Below, piece after piece: positions 35,001-44,830 of a stretch of 64,000 bases of DNA; the first letter of the stretch is position 1, and each line of letters opens with the position of its first letter. Below the pieces are notes generated by a model, which was given only the letters and a program-made list of their open reading frames with translations, searched no databases and had not been told where the DNA came from. Source of the stretch: Aldehydirespirator sp965204875 (GTDB taxonomy: Bacteria; Actinomycetota; Acidimicrobiia; Acidimicrobiales; Aldehydirespiratoraceae); NCBI GenBank assembly GCA_965204875.1, contig OZ242020.1:186001-250000 (forward strand), in the 5' to 3' direction. Position numbers and translations under genes: made by a program.

Positions 35001-35191
35001 GGCGGGGGTGGAGGCGGCTTGAGCAGGCCGTCGCGCGCGGCTCGGCGCCGCACCCGGTCGGCTTGAGCCTCGACGATGCTCGAGGAGTGCGACTTCACCC
35101 CGATGCTGAGCGCGAAACAGAGATCGAGCGTCTCCTGGTTGCTCAGGCCGAGCTCTTTGGCGAGCTCATGGACGCGGATCTTGCCTCGCAA
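32048..35191 (-). CDS. infB: Translation initiation factor IF-2
   Basis: GTPase that brings initiator tRNA to the ribosome. The N-terminal IF2_N motif GKIRVHELAKELG is followed by a long Pro/Ala/Gly-rich region, then the G domain with GHVDHGKT, DTPGHEAF and NKID, and domains II-IV. The frame opens at ATG 35266, but that site has no ribosome-binding sequence and overlaps ylxR by 100 nt. TTG 35191 has GAAGGGGG upstream and places the IF2_N motif right at the N-terminus, so it is preferred. Extent is confident, start is not. Confidence 0.9.
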   Translation of the reverse strand: MRGKIRVHELAKELGLSNQETLDLCFALSIGVKSHSSSIVEAQADRVRRRAARDGLLKPPPPPPPPAAVEAEPPVPDPAPVPRASPSLTPAAVSEPAAVSEPAAVSGPVAGHETLVTSASAVSGPASAAEVARDPQPAVAAVSSKVTTAPAAPAATADKAVTSAGAAATVEKTVPPAGTTPPPAGAAAATSAGAGTAVRPGGSGRPAAPGVPAAPGRASASGIAGGSATPATSGRSAEAARRAADPRSKTPRATIASSGSVAPPKRGARDVPQPAPEDRSPPPAPPRRAPAGAPSAGAAPAGAAPARPLKPLSPPVSRSGKPIPPPPPPRRMRPAPAPGVSRRPDRTAADRRPSGPGARPAGTRPPGARPGMGAGADRGPGPRRSGGPGGLRPLGGPRPAVPGAGARPAGRGAPGGAQRRPPRRKSRRRRVREELQPIDVPTYTPRHVAVPEGVVVVERSSAAQDFAPLLNRTAADVVRFLMQHGEMVTATQSLSDEMMELFAAEIGAEIRLVDPGEEQEAELLKLLEVDGTADHGEGPSRPPVITVMGHVDHGKTLLLDRIRDTSVVDGEAGGITQHIGAYRVERNGRSITFIDTPGHEAFTAMRARGAGATDIVILVVAADDGVMPQTVEAINHAQAAGVPIVVAVNKIDRPNADTQRTVAGVAEQGLVPEAWGGDTIYCEVSALQSQGIEELLDQVLLVAELEDLRASPEGRAGGVVLESNLDIGRGPVATVLVQHGTLRVGDPLVAGAAWGRVRALLDDRGQNVVEVGPSTPVQVLGLSEVAVAGDAFTVAPNEKIAGRVADTREHWQRLSSLGRDAHALAGGAKLEDLFTQIQRGETATLNVIVKADVNGSLEAVIASLRKLETSEVRIAVVHRGVGGITENDIQLAAASNATIIGFNVRLDRKARESADAERVEIRTYEIIYKLLEDVSSAMVGMLAPEFEEVVTGEAEVRAVFRIPRVGAVAGCYVLGGTITRGSKVRFLREGTIIWKGELSSLKRFSEDVREVAGGFECGIGLSAFQDLKSGDIIETYAEREIARTLDA

Positions 35192-35507
35192 TAGGGCCCC
35201 CTTCAGGACTGTCGACGGCGCGGCGCGGCGCTTCCGGGAGGCTCCCGGCACGACGCGGCCACGCATCGCGAAGCCTAGCGATGTCGCTCGGCTTCACATC
35301 AGCCCGCAAAGCCACGGCGAAAGCTCCGCGGCGCCGCGCCGAGTCCACACAGGAGGCGTCCTCGCACAGCCAGGCGCCCCGCCCGCCGCCCGCTCCGAGC
35401 ACGAGCGCGCCGGTGGCGTCGAGGCTCAACCGCCTCATCTCGGCTGCCGGGCGGCGCTTGCGGCAGCCGATGCAGGTGCGGGTGGGAGTGCGGGTGCGGG
35501 TCGCCGC
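35166..35507 (-). CDS. ylxR: YlxR-type RNA-binding protein, no canonical start codon
   Basis: The frame encodes RTCIGCRKRRPAAEMRRL and a later RGAWLCEDASC, both hallmarks of YlxR (DUF448), the small protein normally between nusA and infB. It starts directly after the nusA TGA and in the same frame. No ATG, GTG or TTG precedes the RTCIGC motif; the first ATG (35438) would remove it. Possible routes are TGA readthrough giving a NusA-YlxR product, a non-canonical start, or a sequencing error. The 3' end overlaps infB by 26 nt. Confidence 0.75.
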   Translation of the reverse strand, partial: AATRTRTPTRTCIGCRKRRPAAEMRRLSLDATGALVLGAGGGRGAWLCEDASCVDSARRRGAFAVALRADVKPSDIARLRDAWPRRAGSLPEAPRRAVDSPEGGPIARQDPRP

Positions 35508-36646
<1,139 letters not shown>

Positions 36647-36650
<4 letters not shown>

Positions 36651-37153
36651 GCCAACGCACCTCCTTGTGTGCCTGTGCTTGGTTTGCTTGTGCCGCCTCG
36701 GGCCGACGCGTCCCAGTCGAACACCGTCCGCGCCTTGGCTATGTCGCCGTAGCCCACAGAGAGCGTCGGCCCGTCGTCGCTGCGCAGCTGCACGCCGTCT
36801 CCGCTCACAGTCTCCAGGACGCCGCTCAGACGGCGCGGGCCGTCGAAGCCGGACCCTGTCTTCAGCCTGACCCTGACCCCGACCGCGCCGCTGAAGTGCT
36901 CGGGGGTGCGCAGCGGGCGCTCCAGGCCCGGGCTGGACACCTCCAGGGTGTAGCGGCCGTCGATGGGATCGTGCTTGTCCAGGGCACGGCTCAGCGAGCG
37001 CGAGAGCCGGGCGATCGTGGCGAGGTCTATCCCGCCCTCGGCGTCGACCAGCACACGCACGGTCGCGCCGTGGTGCTCGACGTCGTAGAGGTCGACCGAG
37101 GCGGCCTCCACGACGCCGGCGACGATCTCACGCACACGGTCAACGATCGCCAT
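36647..37153 (-). CDS. rimP: Ribosome maturation factor RimP
   Basis: 30S assembly factor. ATG 37153 (MAIVDRVREIVAGVVEAASVDL) gives 168 residues, the family length. LEVSSPGLERPLRTPEHF is the diagnostic RimP motif. The open frame extends upstream to 37300 with no family similarity. First gene of the rimP-nusA-ylxR-infB-rbfA-truB-ribF operon. Confidence 0.94.
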
Positions 37154-37328
37154 GACAGCCTCGACGGTTCTCGGTGGTTCGACAGGATCGCGGCCCGAAC
37201 CGGCAAGCGGCGTGGGCAAAACGCGCCCACGCCGCTTCCAAGGAATCGAACGTTGCTGCGAACTATACCCGCGACACGGCGCTCTCACCGCGGATCTCAC
37301 CGATCACGGTGGCCTGGCAGGACTACAA
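37154..37328. repeat. Spacer carrying a copy of the ispG 3' end
   Basis: 37271-37309 matches 37346-37384 (the last coding part of ispG) at about 32 of 39 bases, 75 bp away, including a perfect 15-base core GCGACACGGCGCTCT. Promoter of the rimP operon must lie here, but no clear box is seen. Confidence 0.55.
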
Positions 37329-38579
37329 CTAGCTCCCCGATACCGGCGACACGGCGCTCTTGCGGCGGACCTGCGCGATCACGGCCTCGGAGTCGTTGGC
37401 ATCGGCGCCCAGCTCGCTCAGGTTGCGGCGCCGGTCCTCATCCGCGGCGCGCCGCGCCGCGCCCGCGGTGGCCCGGGCACGCTGCAGCGCCGCCTCCGGA
37501 CCGTGCTTGCAGATGTACTCCGCCCAATCCACCAGCGCATCGACCATGTCGGCCTCGGCCACGACGGCGACGTTCTGGCCCTTGACGAACAGGTGGCCGC
37601 GCCGGTTGCCGGCGGCGATTCCCAGGTCGGCGTCGCGGGCCTCGCCGGGCCCGTTGACCACACATCCCATGACCGCGACCTGCAACGGGATCCGGCGCTC
37701 GCCGAGAGCCTCCATGGCCGCCTCGGCGATGGCGAATACGTCCACCTCGGCACGCCCGCAGCTCGGGCACGAGATCAGGTCCACGTTGCGGCGCTCGCGC
37801 AGTCCCATCGCCTCTAGCAGCGCCCGGCCGGCCCGGGCCTCCTGCACGGGATCGGCGGTCAGCGAGTAGCGGATGGTGTCGCCGATGCCCTCGGCCAGCA
37901 GCGTGGCGATGCCGGCCGTGGACTTGATGATCCCCGCGGGCGGCGGCCCGGCCTCGGTCACCCCCAGGTGCAGGGGATGGTCGGTGACTTGCGAGAGCTG
38001 CCGGTACGCCTCGATCATCAGAGGCACGCTCGACGCTTTGACGGAAATCTTGACGAGGTCGAAGCCGACATCGGCGAAGTGGTCGAGCTCGCGCACCGCC
38101 GAGGCCACCATCGCCTCGGGCGTCACGCCGTGCGTCGGATGGTAGAGGTCGGGATCGAGCGAGCCGCCGTTGACCCCGATGCGTATGGGCACCTCCCTGT
38201 CCCGGCACTCGGCGGCGACGGCCTTGATGTGCTCGGACTTGCGGATGTTGCCGGGGTTGAGGCGCAGGCACTGCACCCCCGCCTCGAGCGCCGCGAGCGC
38301 CATGCGGTGGTTGTTGTGGACGTCGGCCACGATCGGCACCGGCGAGCGCGGCACGATCCGGGCCAGGCCCTCGGCGGCCTCGGGCCGGTTGCAGGTGCAG
38401 CGCACGATGTCGGCGCCGGCGGCGGCTAGCGCGTAGACCTGCTGCAGCGTCGCGTCGTGGTCCGCCGTCTTGGTGACGGTCATCGACTGGACGCTCACGG
38501 GCTCGCCGCCGCCCACGGGAACCGACCCGACCATGATGCGGCGGGTGGCTCGCCGCGGGAACGTCGCGGTCACCTCCAC
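37329..38579 (-). CDS. ispG: 4-hydroxy-3-methylbut-2-enyl diphosphate synthase
   Basis: Penultimate enzyme of the non-mevalonate isoprenoid pathway, 416 residues. The TIM barrel has SVQSMTVTKTADHDATLQQV, VADVHNNHRMAL and LRLNPGNI; the 4Fe-4S domain has SCPSCGR and GCVVNGPGE cysteines. A C-terminal extension of about 40 residues is Arg/Ala-rich. Clustered with dxr of the same pathway. Confidence 0.96.
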   Translation of the reverse strand: MEVTATFPRRATRRIMVGSVPVGGGEPVSVQSMTVTKTADHDATLQQVYALAAAGADIVRCTCNRPEAAEGLARIVPRSPVPIVADVHNNHRMALAALEAGVQCLRLNPGNIRKSEHIKAVAAECRDREVPIRIGVNGGSLDPDLYHPTHGVTPEAMVASAVRELDHFADVGFDLVKISVKASSVPLMIEAYRQLSQVTDHPLHLGVTEAGPPPAGIIKSTAGIATLLAEGIGDTIRYSLTADPVQEARAGRALLEAMGLRERRNVDLISCPSCGRAEVDVFAIAEAAMEALGERRIPLQVAVMGCVVNGPGEARDADLGIAAGNRRGHLFVKGQNVAVVAEADMVDALVDWAEYICKHGPEAALQRARATAGAARRAADEDRRRNLSELGADANDSEAVIAQVRRKSAVSPVSGS

Positions 38580-38648
38580 ACCGCGATCCTACCCACCGCC
38601 CCCTCGCGCAGGATTGCGGCCATCGGGCGAGCCGCCCCGCACGTTCTC

Positions 38649-40145
38649 TCAGCGGAGGCTGATGGGGTCGAGCACGTCTCGCACCAGCGCGACGCCGCCG
38701 ATCAGCAGCAGCACCACCACCACCGCGTAGGTGAGCGGTACGAGGTTGGAGGCGTCGGCCACGTGTCGCCTGCCCCCGAGGGAGCGGATGCGCTCGTAGG
38801 TGGCCACGGCGATGTGCCCCCCGTCGAGGGGCGGCAGGGGCAGCAGGTTGAAGACCCCGATGAAGACGTTGACGAAGACCAGCAGCACCAGCACCTCCGC
38901 GGCACCGTCGGAGGCCGCCTCCGCGCCGATGCGCGCCACGCCGTAGATGGACAGGATCCGGTTCTCGTCGGGGTGCGAGGTGTCGAGTCTGCGGATCTCG
39001 ACCTCTCTGGCCGGGCTCGCGCCGCCGGTGCCGGAGTCGCCCCCCACCAGCCCGTCCAGCGTGCCGAAGAGGCCCTCGGTCACGATCTTGGGCACAGCGA
39101 GAACCACCTCCCGCGCGATCGTGGCGAAGAGGCGCAGCGACTCGCCGGAGGCCGCCACGGCGCCGAGACCGGAGGACTCGTAATCCGCCGACACCCCGAA
39201 GAAACCGCTGACCGCCTCCGACGGGCTGACGGTGCCGGTGACGATGGCCCCCTCCACGACCGCGGGCCGGCCTGTGCGGGTGTCGACGATGGTCATCTCC
39301 AGCGGCCGGCCCCCGCGGCTGCGGGCGTGCTCCGCGACCTGCGCGTAGCTCGGGGCGCCCTCGACGTCGAGACCCTCGACGCCGAGGATCCGGTCGCCCT
39401 CGATCAGGCCGACGATGCCCGCCGCGCCCTGCGCGGTGAGCCGCTCGCCCAGGCGCGCCACGGTGCTGCGGCGGGACCCGTCACGCAGGTACACCACCTC
39501 CACCTCGGCGCCCGGCAGCTGCGACACCTGCTCGGAGAAGTCCGAGAACGTCGTGCTCGCAACGCCGCCGACCGACACCAGCTCGTCGCCGGGGCGCAGC
39601 CCCGCGTCGGCCGCCGCGCTCTGGGCCGAGACCGTGGCCAGGGACCAGTCGAGGGACTCCCCCGCAGCGTCGTCGCCTGCTCCCGCCAGCGGGCCGTCCG
39701 CCACCAGCACGACGAACAGGAACAGCACGGCCATGACGAAGTGCATGCCCGAGCCGGCCACCAGCACGAGCAGCTTGCGGGGGTAGCTCTGCCGGCGGAA
39801 GCTGCGCGGCTCGTCCTCGGGCGCGACCTCGTCGAGGTTGTTCATCCCGACGATCCGCACGTAGGCGCCGGCCCAGACGGCCTTGATCCCGTACTCCGTC
39901 TCGCCGCGGCGGAACGACCAGACGCGCGGGCCGAAGCCGATGAAGAACTCGGTCACCTTCATGCCACACAGGCGCGCCGTGGCGTAGTGACCCAGCTCGT
40001 GCATGAACAGCGTGGCCACCAGGACGAAGATGATGACCAGCCAGCCGACCCCGGCCACCGCCCCGATCACCGCCAGCAGCGCGATCAAGCCGATCAAGCC
40101 CCGCCGGCCGGCCCAGCGAGCCCGCACGCCGGGACCCTCGCTCAC
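38649..40145 (-). CDS. rseP: Site-2 intramembrane metalloprotease (RseP/RasP family)
   Basis: Membrane zinc protease that cleaves anti-sigma factors or signal peptides in the bilayer. The zinc motif HELGH lies in a transmembrane helix near residue 40, a PDZ-like domain (DAGLRPGDELVSVGGVA) is in the middle, and the second active-site motif NLLPLPPLDGG is near the end. The GTG at 40145 is chosen as start; a frame extending into dxr is not supported by similarity. Sits between ispG and dxr, the standard actinobacterial order. Confidence 0.92.
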   Translation of the reverse strand: MSEGPGVRARWAGRRGLIGLIALLAVIGAVAGVGWLVIIFVLVATLFMHELGHYATARLCGMKVTEFFIGFGPRVWSFRRGETEYGIKAVWAGAYVRIVGMNNLDEVAPEDEPRSFRRQSYPRKLLVLVAGSGMHFVMAVLFLFVVLVADGPLAGAGDDAAGESLDWSLATVSAQSAAADAGLRPGDELVSVGGVASTTFSDFSEQVSQLPGAEVEVVYLRDGSRRSTVARLGERLTAQGAAGIVGLIEGDRILGVEGLDVEGAPSYAQVAEHARSRGGRPLEMTIVDTRTGRPAVVEGAIVTGTVSPSEAVSGFFGVSADYESSGLGAVAASGESLRLFATIAREVVLAVPKIVTEGLFGTLDGLVGGDSGTGGASPAREVEIRRLDTSHPDENRILSIYGVARIGAEAASDGAAEVLVLLVFVNVFIGVFNLLPLPPLDGGHIAVATYERIRSLGGRRHVADASNLVPLTYAVVVVLLLIGGVALVRDVLDPISLR

Positions 40146-40279
40146 CGGTTCACCGCCCGCCACTTCCTCACACTCCGGTCCCGCCTCACGACCCGCCAGC
40201 TCGCCAGACCTGCCCGCAACGCGCTCCACGAGCACAGTGCCACAGCACCAGCGGCGCCGTCGGGACCCTCGCTCACCGG
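40130..40279. repeat. Copy of the dxr 3' end at the rseP start
   Basis: A perfect 19-bp repeat (CGGGACCCTCGCTCACCGG on the + strand) occurs at 40261-40279, covering the dxr stop codon, and at 40130-40148, covering the rseP start. Offset 131 bp. Confidence 0.7.
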
Positions 40280-41445
40280 AACCCCGCGGCTGCGCGCTCC
40301 ACGGCTGCCATCGCGGCCCGACGGGCCTCGGCGTCGGCTGCGAGCACCGAGTCCATGTCGTCGGCGCGGTGTCCGGGCCAGAGCGCCAGCAACTCCTCGA
40401 GAAGCGCTGCGATGTCGGACCAGCGGATCCGCTCGGCCAGGAAAGCCTCCACTGCGACCTCGTTGGCTGCGTTGAGCCAGGCGGGCGCGGTCTCGCCCGC
40501 CCTGCCCGCAGCGTAGGCCAAGTCGATGCACCCGAACGCCTCGCGGTCGGGCGGCTCGAAGTCCAGCCGGCCCAGCTCCGCCCAGTCGATGGCGCCGAAG
40601 GCGCGCTCGAGCCGGTCGGGGTAGGCGAGCGCGTAGCCGATGCAGAGCCGCATGTCGGGGTTGGACAGCTGCGCGACCGTGGCCCCGTCGCTGTAGGTGA
40701 CCATCGAGTGGACGATCGACTGGGGGTGCACCACCACCCCGATCCGGTCATAGTCGATGCCGAAGAGCTCGTGGGCCTCGATGACCTCCAGACCCTTGTT
40801 CATCAGGGTGCTGGAGTCGATGGTGACCTTGGGGCCCATCCGCCAGGTCGGGTGTGCCAGCGCATCGGCCACCGTGACGCTGCCAAGGTCGGCACGGCTC
40901 CGGCCCCGGAACGGCCCGCCGCTAGCGGTCAGGACGATCTCGGCCACCCGCCGGGGGTCCTGGTTGGCGCGCAGGCACTGGTGCACGGCGCAGTGCTCGG
41001 AGTCGACGGGGATGATCTCCGCTCCGGGGGTGGCGCGGGCCCGCCGCACCACGGGGCCGGCCGCGATCAGCGACTCCTTGTTGGCGAGCCCGAGACGCTT
41101 GCCTTGCTCCAAGGCCGCCAGCGTGACCGGCAGGCCGGCGAAGCCGACCACCCCGTTGATGACGATGTCGGCCGCCCCGGCCGCCGCGGCCATGGCGCCC
41201 TCGCCGGCGAGCAGTCGCGTGCCCGCCGGCAGCTGACGCTCGAGGTCGCGCGCCAGCGTGGAGTCCGCGAGTGCGAGCACATCGGGCCGGAACCGCCGGG
41301 CCTGTGCCGCGAGCATGTCGACGGACGCAGCCGCGCCCAGCGCCGCCACCCGGTACCGGTCCGGCTGCCCGGCGGCCACCTCCAGCGTCTGGGTGCCGAT
41401 CGAACCGGTCGAGCCCAGCACGGCGACCGAGGTAGGCAAGATCAA
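40273..41445 (-). CDS. dxr: 1-deoxy-D-xylulose 5-phosphate reductoisomerase
   Basis: First committed enzyme of the non-mevalonate isoprenoid pathway, 390 residues. NADPH-binding VAVLGSTGSIGTQTLEV at the N-terminus, then LANKESLIAAG, PVDSEHCAVHQCL, LTASGGPFR, HPTWRMGPKVTIDSSTLMNK and LNAANEVAVEAFL, all in expected order, including the metal and substrate residues. ATG 41445. Confidence 0.96.
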   Translation of the reverse strand: MILPTSVAVLGSTGSIGTQTLEVAAGQPDRYRVAALGAAASVDMLAAQARRFRPDVLALADSTLARDLERQLPAGTRLLAGEGAMAAAAGAADIVINGVVGFAGLPVTLAALEQGKRLGLANKESLIAAGPVVRRARATPGAEIIPVDSEHCAVHQCLRANQDPRRVAEIVLTASGGPFRGRSRADLGSVTVADALAHPTWRMGPKVTIDSSTLMNKGLEVIEAHELFGIDYDRIGVVVHPQSIVHSMVTYSDGATVAQLSNPDMRLCIGYALAYPDRLERAFGAIDWAELGRLDFEPPDREAFGCIDLAYAAGRAGETAPAWLNAANEVAVEAFLAERIRWSDIAALLEELLALWPGHRADDMDSVLAADAEARRAAMAAVERAAAGFR

Positions 41446-41475
41446 CCGATCCCGCTCGACTGCGCGGATCGCTCT

Positions 41476-42678
41476 TTAGATGATGTCGGCAACAAGCGCC
41501 AGGTAGTAGCAGGCGGGCAGGGCGAACAGCATCGCATCGAAGCGGTCGAGCACGCCGCCGTGCCCCGGCAGCAGCGTTCCCATGTCCTTGATGCCGAGAT
41601 CGCGCTTGAGCATCGACTCGGCGAGGTCGCCGATGGGCACCACCACGGCCACGATCGCCGACAGCAGGATCACCGTCCAGATGCCCCCCGGCTCGGCGGC
41701 CAGCGGCGCGGGCCTGCCGATGACGCCCATCGCCACACCGGCCAGGATGGTCATGACGACCCCCCCGACGAGCCCCTCGAGGGTCTTGTTGGGACTCGCC
41801 TTGGACAGCGGCGTGCGGCCCGCGGCGCGGCCTATCAACATCGAGCTCAGATCGTGCGCGACCACCAGCACGATCACCGCCGTCAGCAGTCCCGTGCCGT
41901 GCGTCGGCACCTTCAGCATCAGCGCCGCATGCGATCCGAGGACCCCTATGTAGACGACGGCCAGCACCGTCACCCCGAGCCCCCGCATGGGACCCTCGAC
42001 CCCGACGCCGGTCAGGTACCACAGCGCCCCGAACATCACGGTCAGCACGAGCACGACCACGATGGCGTCCATACCCCGCCAGTACGTCCCCAGAGGCATG
42101 GCCACCACCGCGGCCAGGCCCAGCACCACGGCGGGCTGGTACCCGGCGATCCGCACCGCGCTGAGCAGCTCGACCGAGGCCAGGCCGAGCACGAGGGTCG
42201 CCACGATCAGAGCCCACATGGCGCCGAACTGCATGGCCAGAAGGATCAGTGCCGACAGGGCCACGCCCACGATCACGGCCATCGGCATGTCGCGCTCGGC
42301 GGTGCCGTTGTAGGCGCCCTGGGCAGGCGCGCCGGAGGGCGCTCCGAAGGCGGCCTGGTCGTCATAGCCGAAGAAGTCGTCGTCGCGGGCACCGGCGCCC
42401 ACGGTCTCGTGAGGCTCCAGCGGCGGGAGCAGCTCCTGCGAATCGTCCCACAGGGGGGAGGAGGCATGGTCGACCCAGGTGCCCATCTCGCCCGAGTCGG
42501 CCTCGGAGAGCCTCGGCTCCTGCACGGTCACGCGGGACGCCGCCGTGGTGCCGGCGTCGCCCCAGCCGGCGGCGTCGGGATCGTCGCCGAAGACGGACCT
42601 GCCCGCCACGACGCCCTCGTCCACCGTGGGATACTCCTCGCCGGACTCGGAACGTCCGTAATCGTCCTGCTGGCTCAC
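41476..42678 (-). CDS. cdsA: Phosphatidate cytidylyltransferase
   Basis: Makes CDP-diacylglycerol for phospholipid synthesis; integral membrane protein of 400 residues with about eight hydrophobic segments. The CDS signature is clear near the C-terminus: SPNKTLEGLVGG ... GDLAESMLKRDLGIKDMG ... LPGHGGVLDRFD. The first 130 residues are an acidic soluble extension with low complexity, absent in shorter homologues. Lies between frr and dxr. Confidence 0.94.
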   Translation of the reverse strand: MSQQDDYGRSESGEEYPTVDEGVVAGRSVFGDDPDAAGWGDAGTTAASRVTVQEPRLSEADSGEMGTWVDHASSPLWDDSQELLPPLEPHETVGAGARDDDFFGYDDQAAFGAPSGAPAQGAYNGTAERDMPMAVIVGVALSALILLAMQFGAMWALIVATLVLGLASVELLSAVRIAGYQPAVVLGLAAVVAMPLGTYWRGMDAIVVVLVLTVMFGALWYLTGVGVEGPMRGLGVTVLAVVYIGVLGSHAALMLKVPTHGTGLLTAVIVLVVAHDLSSMLIGRAAGRTPLSKASPNKTLEGLVGGVVMTILAGVAMGVIGRPAPLAAEPGGIWTVILLSAIVAVVVPIGDLAESMLKRDLGIKDMGTLLPGHGGVLDRFDAMLFALPACYYLALVADII

Positions 42679-42728
42679 AACCTTGCTCCTTCCAGCGGCC
42701 GGTCGCCGGCCCGGGGGTGGGGCCCCGG

Positions 42729-43298
42729 TCAGACTTCCAGCAGCTCCTCCTCCTTCTTGGCCAACGCCTCGTCGATCTGTTTCTCGTGAGTGCGGGTGAT
42801 GGCGTCGAGCTGCTCGCCGGCACGCGCCACGAGGTCCTCCGACACTCCCCCGTCCTTGGAGATCCCGTCGAGGTCCTTGCGTGCGGAGCGGCGCACGCCA
42901 CGCACCCGGGTGCGGGAGTCCTCCGCCATCGACCCGACCAGGCGGGCCAACTCCCGGCGGCGCTCCTCGGTGAGCGGGGGGAACGACAGGCGAACGGCCC
43001 GGCCGTCGTTGCTGGGAACCAGACCCAGCTGCGCCTGCTGGATGGCCCGCTCGACCGCGGCGATGTTGGCGGGGTCGTGCGGCGTGACGATCAGCTGCCT
43101 GGCCTCGGGAATGGAGAAGCTCACCACCTCGCGCATCGCCATCCGCACCCCGTACGCCTCAACGGGCACCCGCTCCAGAAGGGCGGAGCTGGCTCTGCCG
43201 GTGCGAACCGTGGAGAAGTCCCGCCGGGCGGCGGCGACGGCCTCGTCCATACGCTCGCCCGCGTCGGCGAGAACCATGTCGATCAGCTCCTCGCTCAT
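42729..43298 (-). CDS. frr: Ribosome recycling factor
   Basis: Splits post-termination ribosomes with EF-G; 189 residues, family length 185. FSTVRTGRASSALLERVPVEAYG and PPLTEERRRELAR are diagnostic, and the C-terminal helix ends in EEELLEV. Start ATG overlaps the pyrH stop by 4 nt. Confidence 0.96.
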   Translation of the reverse strand: MSEELIDMVLADAGERMDEAVAAARRDFSTVRTGRASSALLERVPVEAYGVRMAMREVVSFSIPEARQLIVTPHDPANIAAVERAIQQAQLGLVPSNDGRAVRLSFPPLTEERRRELARLVGSMAEDSRTRVRGVRRSARKDLDGISKDGGVSEDLVARAGEQLDAITRTHEKQIDEALAKKEEELLEV

Positions 43299-44038
43299 CT
43301 GGGACCTTCCTCCTGAGCCACGAGCGTACCCACCTCGGCCCCCTCAAGCAGGCGTTGCAGGTTCCGCGGCTCCATCAGGTCGAAGACCACGATCGGGAGG
43401 CTGTTGTCCATGCACAGGGTTATGGCCGTGGCGTCCATGACCTCGAGACCCCGGTTGAGAACCTCCAGATAGGAGACCCGCTGCAAGCGCGCGGCGCTGG
43501 GATCACGCTCGGGATCCGCCGTGTAGATGCCGTCCACGCCCCCGTGGGTGCCCTTGAGCACCACCTCGGCATCGACCTCGGCGGCCCGCAGCGCGGCCGT
43601 GGTGTCCGTGGTGAAGAACGGGTTGCCGGTCCCGGCCGCGAAGATCACCACCCGGCCCTTCTCGAGGTGGCGGATGGCCCGCCGGCGGATGTAGGACTCG
43701 GCGATCTGAGCCATGTGAACGGCGCTCTGCACTCGGGTGGGCTGGTCTAGCTGCTCGAGTGTGTCCTGCAGCGCCAGCGCGTTGATCACCGTGGCGAGCA
43801 TTCCCATGTAGTCGGCCTGGGCGCGGTCCATGCCGGCCCCCGCCCCCTGGGTGCCCCGCCACAGGTTGCCGCCGCCCACCACGACGGCGATCTCCACATC
43901 GAACTCCGAGCGGGCCTCGACTAGGCCGGCGGCGATCTGGCGCACGATCTCACCGTCTATGCCGCCATCGGCTCCCCCGGCGAACGCCTCACCGGACAGC
44001 TTGAGCAGGACGCGACGCCACCGGGGCGGCCTCCGCAC
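43295..44038 (-). CDS. pyrH: Uridylate kinase
   Basis: Phosphorylates UMP to UDP. GTG 44038 (MRRPPRWRRVLLKLSGEAF) gives 247 residues, the family size; the frame opens 120 nt earlier inside tsf without similarity. Motifs: LLKLSGEAF, VVVGGGNLWRG, ADYMGMLATVINALAL, GTGNPFFTTDTTAALRA and LMEPRNL. Starts 2 nt after the tsf stop. Confidence 0.94.
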   Translation of the reverse strand: MRRPPRWRRVLLKLSGEAFAGGADGGIDGEIVRQIAAGLVEARSEFDVEIAVVVGGGNLWRGTQGAGAGMDRAQADYMGMLATVINALALQDTLEQLDQPTRVQSAVHMAQIAESYIRRRAIRHLEKGRVVIFAAGTGNPFFTTDTTAALRAAEVDAEVVLKGTHGGVDGIYTADPERDPSAARLQRVSYLEVLNRGLEVMDATAITLCMDNSLPIVVFDLMEPRNLQRLLEGAEVGTLVAQEEGPR

Positions 44039-44040
44039 CC

Positions 44041-44829
44041 TCAGGCGCCGATCATCACCTGCACGAAGCGCAGGATCGAGCCACCGCCGAGGCTGGCCTT
44101 GACCAGCGTCTTGTCTCCGTGGAGTCCCTGCTCGAGCAGGACGCGCTCGCCGTACCAACCCCGCATCCGGCCCTCGATGATCTTGTCCCAGGCCCTCTCC
44201 GGCTTGCCCTCGGCCCTGGTGATCTCGGCCAGAGCGGCCCGCTCCCGAGCAACCTCCTCCTCAGGCACGTCGCCCGCGCTGAGAAACCGCGGCTTGGCGA
44301 AGGCGACGTGCAGGGCGACCTGATGCAGTGCCTCGGGCTCGACGCCGCGGCCCTCCACAACCACCGCGTTGACGCCGCGCCCCTCCTGGCGGTGCAGGTA
44401 GGTGTCGAGGATGGCGCCGGCGGAGGCATCGACACGCTCCACGGCACCGACCTCGACGTTCTCGCGCAGCTTGAGCCTCAGGTCCTCCAGCCGATCCGAG
44501 CACTCGGCGGCGGCGGAGAGGCCGCTCTGAAGCACTAGGTCGGCCATGTCCTGCGCCAGGGACGTGAAGCCGTCGTTCTTGGCCGAGAAGTCGGTCTCGC
44601 ACTTGAGTTGCACGATGGCGGCGGTTTGCGAGTCGCCCGCAACGGCGATCGCACCCTGGTCGTTGTCGCGTTCGGACCGGGCGTCCGCCTTGGCGAGGCC
44701 CTGCTCGCGAAGCAGCTGACGGGCGGCGTCCATGTCACCGCCGGTGGCGACGAGCGCCCTCTTGGCGTCCATCATCCCCGCGCCGGTGCTGTCGCGCAGC
44801 TCCTTGACCTCTCTGGCACCGACCGACAT
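44041..44829 (-). CDS. tsf: Elongation factor Ts
   Basis: Guanine-nucleotide exchange factor for EF-Tu, 262 residues from ATG 44829. N-terminal UBA-like domain VKELRDSTGAGMMDAKRAL and the contact motif KCETDFSAKNDGF are present. Longer frames upstream lie inside rpsB. Follows rpsB by 1 nt. Confidence 0.95.
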   Translation of the reverse strand: MSVGAREVKELRDSTGAGMMDAKRALVATGGDMDAARQLLREQGLAKADARSERDNDQGAIAVAGDSQTAAIVQLKCETDFSAKNDGFTSLAQDMADLVLQSGLSAAAECSDRLEDLRLKLRENVEVGAVERVDASAGAILDTYLHRQEGRGVNAVVVEGRGVEPEALHQVALHVAFAKPRFLSAGDVPEEEVARERAALAEITRAEGKPERAWDKIIEGRMRGWYGERVLLEQGLHGDKTLVKASLGGGSILRFVQVMIGA

Positions 44830-44830
44830 G

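Noticed and set aside
40146..40751. N-terminal extension of the rseP frame into dxr
   Set aside because: No similarity or signal; dxr occupies this DNA with full-length family similarity.
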